In this document: positions 57,861-64,000 of the stretch, one piece after another
Position numbering within the stretch: position 1 is the first letter of the stretch
Layout: every line of letters starts with the position of its first letter
Source of the DNA: Phycomyces blakesleeanus NRRL 1555(-)
Taxonomy: Eukaryota > Mucoromycota > Mucoromycetes > Mucorales > Phycomycetaceae
NCBI RefSeq assembly: GCF_001638985.1
Contig: NW_017265145.1
Coordinates: 1,288,715 to 1,352,714 of the forward strand
DNA: 64,000 nucleotides
Direction of reading: 5' to 3'
Translations under genes and position numbers: made by a program
Notes under the pieces: model-generated
What the model was told of the DNA's origin: nothing
Seen by the model: only the letters and a program-made list of their open reading frames with translations
Database searches by the model: none

Positions 57861-58175
57861 AAAAAATGGCAGTTATGTTACCATTTCGTTCACACATTCC
57901 AAAAATTATTAATCTTAATAATTGTTGACATCTTTGATATTCAATAAAACATATATTTCCATACTCAAAGTAGTCATTACAACTTACAAACATTTTTTAC
58001 AGTATTGAAAATATTGTACAGCAACAAAAAAAGTGTTTTTATGTTACTTTTTTAAATTGCTACCAATGACATTACCATCTTACAACAAACAGCAGAGATT
58101 TTATTGGGTTTCAACCAAAAAAATGGCAGTTATGTGCCTACTTTCAGCCCAACTGCCATTCATCCCACCGTAGTA
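57861..58175. repeat. P4 right subterminal repeats
   Basis: Contains TGGCAGTTATG twice (about 57868, 58117) and AACTGCCATT near the end (58150), mirroring the left end at 38930-39100. Such clustered subterminal motifs are typical transposase-binding arrays in CACTA elements. Confidence 0.65.
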
Positions 58176-58209
58176 TTAGACTAAAGTTGAAAGTACTTAT
58201 TCTTATTAA

Positions 58210-59856
58210 TTTATAGAAGAGTCTTTATTTTAGTATTTGGTATTATGATCATTTGCATCTATTACAGCTTGACATCTTCTGTTCATGCTTTGGACCAAAC
58301 TCTGCAAATACTTCTGGGGCATTAACATTCATTCCCTTATTATGACATGTCTCAAATGATAAATGCTATACGGGCTGTATCTGTTCATACATACTCTAAA
58401 CTTGAGATATGTCCAGAGATGCTCAATTGGATTCAAGTCTGGACTTTGAGGTGGTCAGCTGCCCAAAAGTTTCACCTTGTTTTTTTCTTTCATTATCTTG
58501 TTAGCGCACTCACATAGCAGCTAGTGTTATCTTCTTGCAGTCAAAATCTTCTCCAGCTATCTTTCTCTTTGAATGCCTTTAAAGAAGAGAGGTAGGCTCT
58601 TTCCAAGGTTGTGACGTACTTCTTGGAATTGATATTTCCAGGCACAACATCTAAAATTTGGACAGCCTTTCTATAGAAGCACTTTCAGACCATAATAGAG
58701 TCACCTCCAAACTTCACAATTGATGAGACGAAGTTGGGCTTAAAGCCCTTGCCATTTGGCCTGAGAAAACACCAGTGCCCATCACTTCCGTGGAGCTGGA
58801 TCTTTGACTCATCAGATCAGATGATGGAATTCCAATCTGTTGTTTTCCAGTGCAGATGTTTTGTGGTGATCCAGACACTCGGGTGTTGGATTTATCACAT
58901 ATAAGAACATATTCATATTGAGATAGTGTAGTAGCTATCATCTTGTTAGTATAAAATATATATAAATGATTAAGTAATCAGCCCAATAATTATTACAGTT
59001 AGTACTGTAGATAATATCTTAAAGATTGTTAAGATAATTATATCATATTACTGGGTAAACTGTGTCAGATCAATATGGAGCTAATTTAGTAGGAAGTCCT
59101 AAAGCTTTAGTATAAAAGAGAAAAGAATAGCTAAGAGCTAAAGAAGTACAATTTATGACTTGATGTCATAATTGTAACACCGACACTAGTTAAATAGTAA
59201 ATACACTCTAATAACCAAATATAGTAAAGGAAGAAAGCCTTAAGAAACTAAGACGTAATAACAAGAGCAAATTGTGTTTTCTTATAAAAAGGGACACTTT
59301 TTATTTATGAATAAAGACAACTTATATACAGTCTCAAAGTACTTCTATACATCTCTATTATCAAATATTTTATTTTTCTATTGTTTTGTACCTGAAATAC
59401 CACATGTTTCTTAGCGCATTGCAATCACTTTTTATGATTGATTTCCAAAATCTTTGGTTTCAGAATCATCTTTTGAGAGTATATTCCAGCCTTGTGAAAA
59501 AACTTTCTCAAAGTCTTTACAGGAACTGGTGTGGACAAGGTTCTAGCAATAGTACTCATTGGCTGTGTTGGATCATGATTAATCTGAAGCATAATTTCTC
59601 TTTTGTCTCTCTCATTTAATTTTAAAGATCTGCCAGGTCGTGGTACAGCCATATGTGAGCCAGTTTTTTTGTAGCTCTGAAGAACACACTTTACTATGTC
59701 TTTGCTTATGCCTACTTTTTTGGTAATATCAACCTGACTAGTATCATTCTTAACACTCTTATAAACAATAATCGCATGAGTTGTATTATATATGTTTTTA
59801 TATCTATTGATAGAAATTTTAGTAATCTTTTTTGTACATTCAGTTTGATTGTTCAT
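58210..59856 (-). pseudogene. Tc1/mariner transposase of Tc1-2, split by a solo LTR
   Basis: The N-terminal part (59856-59425) starts MNNQTECTKKITKISI with helix-turn-helix-like segments (DITKKVGISKDIVKCVLQSY) and GRSLKLNERDKREIM. LTR D2 interrupts after KILEINHK. The catalytic part (58856 downward) has WNSII-stop-SDES with the first Asp, SIMVWKCFYRKAV, LQEDNTSCY with the second Asp, and a degraded third motif around 58400-58440. Several stops. Inactive. Confidence 0.82.
58862..59404 (+). mobile_element. Solo LTR, family D (copy 2), with target duplication
   Basis: 543 bp, TGTGGTGATCC to AATACCACA, flanked by TGTTT on both sides (58857-58861, 59405-59409). TTATAAAAAGGG and AATAAA give the plus orientation. 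It is the reverse of the copy at 3495-4037. It inserted in the Tc1-2 transposase. Confidence 0.94.
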
Positions 59857-59951
59857 TTCATAAAATGTTAATTTAAAAGAAAAAGAGAGACTATTACATT
59901 TGCTGTTTTCGGCATTTTAAAAAAAGACAATTCTTTTTATCCCTCACTGTA

Positions 59952-60903
59952 CATCAAGTCCTTGTCTTCTTGAAAGAAGAATATCCAATTTGCATTTGAT
60001 TCTATAGCTTGTAAAGAAGAAAGAACGTTCAGATCAATAGTGATAAGATATATACAAATGTTAATAGTTTCTTTGTTTTTCTTGTTTAGTTAAAACCAAA
60101 GATTCAGACTCATTATTCTAAAGTTTTATTACAAAATTATACTTTTAATGCTAGGAATAGGTCTTAGAATTAGGGTACAAGATATTTATATAGTTTTATA
60201 TTAGTTTATATGTTTTTTTTATTTTCATGTTTCTTATATCTTAGCATAAAATTTTCTCCTAACATGCTTATTCATTTATGTTGTTAAGTATTTTGACAAT
60301 CTCCAGTTATAAAATTGTTTGTTTCTTTTGAAGTACTTCATAGCCTCTCTGAAAAGCAAGAAGTATATCTTGCATATCTTGAAGCAAATGATTTACATTA
60401 TTGTCTGCATTATTAATAATAATAAAAAATCCAACATCAGGGTTTATTATGAAAAAAAAGAAGAATGAAAAAAAAATCTTCAAGTTATCATTAGCATCAT
60501 ATATTTTGTATAAATGTATTGCTACTCTTTGATATGAAATATCAATATAGTAATTTTATAATGACAACATGAAGTTATCTATTCTAAATTTTTAGTGTGT
60601 CTTTAAATTATCTTAACAGATTTTATTCAAGTAATAAAAGTTTAGATATTTTCTTCTCTTTTTACTTCTGACTTTTAATAGTACTCAATTGCAATCTATA
60701 TTCTTTATAAATGTAATATCTGTAGTTAAAATGAATGTCTCTCTCTACTGAGATCTAATTTTAGGTAGTCAATTCACTTTTTATCAATCATTTCAAAAAA
60801 CAGAGATTTTCTTGTTTCAACTTGGATTTTTGGTGATTTCTTGATTATTATAGATCATAAATGAAGTCGCAAATTGAAAAAACCGCCTCTATTTGTTGTA
60901 GTA
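59952..60903. mobile_element. Right part of CACTA relic X2
   Basis: Non-coding, homologous to 7300-8259 of X1. No gene seen. Confidence 0.65.
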
Positions 60904-61365
60904 TAAAAATATAGTAATTGAATAAAGATAAAATAAAAATATAGTGGGGTAGAATAGAGATAAAATAATAATATAATAATGATATAGTGAAGTAAAGTAA
61001 AAAATATAATAATAGTATAATAATGAAATCTAATGAAAATATAATAAAAAATATTGTAAATAAATATTGACAATAAAGAAGTGTATAAAATTAGGGGAAA
61101 GAAATATAACTTTTAGTGGATAACAGACATTTCTGAAGTGACAATATAGATGGGTATTTTAATTATTTAAGGGATGGAATAAAATTAGAGGTTTGAGTAT
61201 AAGGGGTATCAGAAACAAGATTTCCCAAGAAATCTGAGGGACCACTCTTGTCCCTCAAGGCACGTCACTTGGTTGACTCACTATCAACATTAACACCCAC
61301 AAGTCCGGTACCACCCGTCATGGCTCACCATCAGATCAAATCACCAAAGGAACCCACCATCCAGT

Positions 61366-62624
61366 CACTATAAGAAAAAAATTGCTAGATTTTCTTAAAA
61401 AACCTGGCAAACCTGGCAACTTTTTTAATCTCCTATAGGTTTTACCATGTTTAGGTTGTTTGCAGCTTAATTAGGCATATAAATACTGATATTGAAATAA
61501 AAGTTTATTACAGAAGACTCTTAAAGCTATATTAAAAGTTAAGAACTCATAATTCTTATTATTGGTCTGGTGAAACCATTGATAATTGAATATTATGCTG
61601 CCCTTTTTTAAGAAAATAAAACACTTTTATAAGGCATGCTGTGACGTATAAACATTTATAAATGGAATCAATGCAATCAATGCAATCAATGCAATCCAAG
61701 TAGTAAAAAACGACTTTGCAGAATTTATTATGTTTTTATACTGATATTCAGTTATTGTACTAAGGCTTAGATTTTTCTCTTTTCAAAAGTAAACAACAAG
61801 TGCTTTTTAACTACACTAACATTTTTTCTTTTTCTTTAATCAAGAGCATAAAATCAATGGTACATTTAGTAATTCTTATACTAAATAATATTGTTATAGA
61901 ATAATGCTGCTATGTATATATGAATATTGAGGTAAATATATCAATGTTAATAGATTTTAATGGTAAATTACTAATCAAACTTCATTTTGATAATAATTAG
62001 GCTTGAATCTTCTAAGCTATTAAAGGTATAAATGCCCAAAATGAAAGTATGAGTAAAGTGTAGAAATCATTAAATATAAAGATTTGTATTATTTTATACT
62101 CATTTAATACCAATTGTATTCTATTCAAAATAAATTCTTTCAGAATGCAAATACTAATTTTTTTCTTTCTTTCTTCTTTTTATTTATGTATAGATTAAAC
62201 GTCTTTCAGTTACTGTTATAGTTTTTTGGCTTACTTTATATAAAGTATCTTTCAATTAGTTAGAAATATTGCTACAACTTCTACAACTTGTATGCATATT
62301 GTACTTTGTTAACCCCAATATTTTCAATGTGAAAATAAATGAAAATGAATTTTTTTTAATAAATTTGAGTGTTTGTAACCCTCTAATAAGAATACTGATC
62401 CCTAGATATACATTAAAATCATTATAATAATAAAAAGCTATCTGCAAATGTTATTGGTTAAAATAAGACCTGAACCTCATTATTCAACATATCTGATTTT
62501 CTTAAATAGGTGAAACTGATTGCTATATACTGAAACTCTATTGGCTCAGAAGAATGTTGCCAGGTGGCACTTTTTAACGATTTTTGCCAGGTCAGTAGTT
62601 TAATACCTGCCATTTCTTATAGCG
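61366..62624. mobile_element. 1.26-kb non-autonomous CACTA element
   Basis: Ends CACTATAAGAAA (left) and CGCTATAAGAAA (right, minus strand), with AGT/GGT as an imperfect 3-bp target duplication (or exact GT). Each end has two copies of ACCTGGCAA-type subterminal repeats in inverted arrangement (61400-61420; about 62555 and 62585). There is no coding sequence. The related TU LTR at 5644-6070 is uninterrupted (GTCCAGTGTCTATC) and confirms the insertion point. Confidence 0.82.
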
Positions 62625-62689
62625 GGTGTCTATCACCAGAAACTAACCAACGGCAAATTACTTTGCATTAGTTTTGATAGTATAGCCGT

Positions 62690-62762
62690 GCTTCCTTAGC
62701 GCAGTTGGCAGCGCGTTAGTCTCATAATCTGAAGGTCGCCAGTTCGATCCTGGCAGGGAGCA
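62690..62762 (+). tRNA. tRNA-Met (CAT), elongator type
   Basis: A 73-nt cloverleaf. Acceptor GCTTCCT pairs with AGGGAGC, with discriminator A. The anticodon loop is CTCATAA, and the T-arm GCCAG-TTCGATC-CTGGC has the elongator TTCG rather than the initiator form. A T4 run lies just 3'. A TU LTR ends 51 bp upstream and a TD LTR begins 40 bp downstream. Confidence 0.96.
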
Positions 62763-62802
62763 TGCTTTTGCTTGTAGCGTTTTGTGTATGTATTCATCAG
62801 AT

Positions 62803-63436
62803 TGTCTGACATTATTTTGATGAATCCGTAAATTCTGAAGATGGTTAACTGCAGTATAATGACTCTTCTTTTATTTAAATATAATATAATAGCTACTGCG
62901 GATAATGTGCAGTATTAGTGTCGGACATTATTTTGATGAATCCGAGAAATCGGGATAATTGACCGCAGCAGTTCTGTATGTCAAAGATACCTCATAGATA
63001 ACGAACCTCAGTAATGTCTTGTAAAGATTAACCACAGTAACATCTTCTGAGCATCAACCGCAGTAAAAGGACTTCTCTTGTAATTAAATAGAGTATAATA
63101 GTTTACTGCGGATAATGCGCAGTATTAGTTTAGAAAACTATATAAGACAATTCAATTCCTATCAATAAAAAGGACCTTTGATCCTCTCTTCGATTTTACA
63201 TATACTCTCCGATCCCCAGTGGGTTTGACCTTTTGACTTTGCTATAGTAAAAGGAAGACCATCCCAGATCAGGAACGACATTAGTTTAGAAAACTATATA
63301 AGACAATTCAATTCCTATCAATAAAAAATATCTTTTATCCTCTCTTTGATTTTATATATACTTCTTGATCCCCAGTGAGTTTGACCTTTTGACTTTGTTA
63401 TAGTAAAAGAAAGACAAACCCAGATCGGGAACAACA
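62803..63436 (+). mobile_element. TD-family LTR (outer copy), split by a younger TD LTR
   Basis: 62803-62918 and 63285-63436 join into one diverged TD LTR (TGTCTGACATT...GAACAACA). It starts 40 bp after tRNA-Met. It is interrupted by the full-length copy at 62919-63280. Confidence 0.88.
62919..63280 (+). mobile_element. TD-family LTR (inner copy) nested in the outer copy
   Basis: 362 bp, TGTCGGACA to GAACGACA, with TTAG on both sides (62915-62918, 63281-63284; also readable as 5-bp ATTAG). The outer copy provides the empty site. TATATAAG and AATAAAAAG confirm the orientation. Confidence 0.94.
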
Positions 63437-63651
63437 TATTCTTGTGTTGTGCTTAATTTTGGTGATACAAGTTCTAGTGACTTGTTTCTACAAAAGAAGC
63501 AGGAATTGGAATGACTATTCATCAGTTTGTAATATTACTAGACATTACTTGAGTATAGTCAATGCTGAATAATCATTTCAAAAAGTATATAAGATAACCC
63601 AAATCAAAATAATAAAAATCATTTTTATTATTCTCTTTTTTGTTTGCTTAC
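63437..63651 (+). mobile_element. Probable LTR fragment of another family
   Basis: Contains AGTATATAAGATAACCC followed by AATAATAAAAATC, a TATA and poly(A)-signal arrangement like the TD LTRs, and is cut at 63652 by a Ty3-C-type LTR. The family is not identified. Confidence 0.35.
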
Positions 63652-64000
63652 TGTTATGTATTAGATAAAAATAAGATATAAAATAAAATAAGTGTAGACA
63701 AGAGTATGGTGAGACTTTGTTTTATTAGAAGAAGTAAAAGAATCAGAAAGGAGATGCTGTTCTATTGCTATTAGTATTGTGCATTTATATAGATATTGTA
63801 TTTAGCTTGGTGATGATATGATGGTATCACGTAATGTCTGTTTCTCTACCATTATCTTCTATGATTTAGTTCTTATGTTTTTAGTGTTATTGACTTGAGT
63901 CTTAGTATTTGTCTTAGTATGTTCTTTACGTAGTTTTCTTATATAAGGGAAGATATATCTTTTAGTATCCTTACTAGTTGTTAGTAACTCAATATACGTA
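63652..64000 (-). mobile_element. Ty3-A/C-family LTR, cut by window end
   Basis: Matches the Ty3-C LTR in reverse (TGTTATGTA... on the plus strand) with many substitutions. The sequence left of 63652 is not Ty3-C interior, so this is either a solo LTR or the 3' LTR of a minus-strand element lying beyond the window. Confidence 0.88.

Larger units (their letters stand above)
38916..58175. mobile_element. Large CACTA-type element P4
   Basis: 19,260 bp with ends CACTAAGGCGG (left) and TACTACGGTGG (right, minus strand) and a 3-bp duplication TTA (38913-38915, 58176-58178). Both ends carry subterminal repeats of TGGCAGTTATG in either orientation (left at about 38958, 38986 and 39050; right at about 57868, 58117 and 58150). 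Removing Ty3-C and Tc1-1 leaves about 12.3 kb. It holds two TNP2-like genes pointing away from each other, plus smaller open frames. I cannot exclude that one transposase unit is itself an unrecognised insertion. Confidence 0.75.
38797..59949 (-). mobile_element. Tc1/mariner transposon Tc1-2, split by CACTA P4 and an LTR
   Basis: Inverted ends CAGTGAGAGGCAAAAAGAAT (left) and CAGTGAGGGATAAAAAGAAT (right, minus strand), each next to TA (38795-38796, 59950-59951). X1 is uninterrupted at the equivalent point. Its own sequence (38797-38915 plus 58179-59949 without the LTR) totals about 1.34 kb, the same size as Tc1-1. It encodes a decayed DDE transposase on the minus strand. Confidence 0.85.
38175..60903. 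mobile_element. CACTA relic X2 containing a nest of younger transposons
   Basis: Ends CACTATGATAAG at the left and CTACAACAAATAG-type (TACTACAAC on the minus strand) at the right, flanked by the 3-bp duplication TAA (38172-38174, 60904-60906). Its own sequence, about 1.6 kb (38175-38796 and 59952-60903), is non-coding and homologous to X1 (6690-8259). The rest is Tc1-2 and everything inside it. Confidence 0.8.
37663..62638 (-). mobile_element. LTR, tRNA-upstream family (TU), split by nested elements
   Basis: Three pieces (37663-38174, 60907-61365 and 62628-62638) join into one TU LTR on the minus strand, with its U3 end 51 bp upstream of tRNA-Met. It was entered first by CACTA X2 (target TAA) and separately by a CACTA MITE. 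The copy at 21464-28560 is uninterrupted at both of these points and confirms the joins. The 37663-38174 part contains TTTATAAAAAGAAC and in turn gives the empty site for Ty3-B. Confidence 0.8.

Noticed and set aside
1..64000. CRISPR array, bacterial operons, riboswitches
   Set aside because: No regularly spaced repeats or ribosome-binding-site-led gene clusters; introns, Pol III genes and retrotransposons show the DNA is eukaryotic.

Overview
This is AT-rich eukaryotic DNA made almost entirely of transposable elements; the only host genes I can support are four tRNA genes. Eukaryotic tRNAs with encoded A/B boxes and no CCA, short GT-AG introns (about 45-90 nt), single-ORF chromodomain Ty3/gypsy retrotransposons and CACTA-type elements with TNP2/Plavaka-like transposases together suggest a filamentous fungus, most likely an early-diverging (Mucoromycota-type) one. 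The species cannot be named from sequence alone. No bacterial genes, CRISPR array or ordinary single-copy protein gene was found.

Layout. 1-6.6 kb: LTR copies and tRNA-Glu(CTC), a decayed Ty3 element (Ty3-A), a solo LTR, a rearranged CACTA remnant (P0), an LTR fragment, tRNA-Arg(TCG) and another LTR. 6.6-15.3 kb: a non-coding CACTA relic (X1), more LTRs and CACTA element P1 (9020-15343). 15.4-21.4 kb: decayed Ty3-F, an LTR and tRNA-Gly(GCC). 21.5-28.6 kb: an LTR split by a very young Ty3 chromovirus (Ty3-B). 28.7-35.9 kb: CACTA element P2, carrying a TA-flanked MITE. 35.9-37.7 kb: a Ty3 gag fragment with its LTR. 37.7-62.6 kb: a five-level nest: LTR > CACTA X2 > Tc1/mariner Tc1-2 > 19-kb CACTA P4 > intact Ty3-C. 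P4 also holds Tc1-1, Tc1-2 also holds a solo LTR, and the outermost LTR also holds a CACTA MITE. 62.7-64 kb: tRNA-Met(CAT), two nested LTRs and a Ty3-C-type LTR cut by the window edge.

The organising principle appears to be the tRNA genes. One LTR family (here TD, 362 bp) lies 3' of all four tRNA genes, nearest ends 24-43 bp away and repeatedly nested there. A second LTR family (TU, about 0.93-0.98 kb) ends 50-51 bp 5' of three of the four, always pointing away from the tRNA. These landing pads then collected other transposons. Target-site duplications and internal empty sites allow the insertion order to be reconstructed.

Ty3-C (one intact 1552-codon gag-pol, LTRs differing by one base) and Ty3-B (LTRs identical by eye, pol broken by a 4-bp tandem duplication) are recent arrivals and look self-primed. 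The older elements carry stop codons dominated by C-to-T/G-to-A changes, consistent with cytosine-methylation decay or a RIP-like process.
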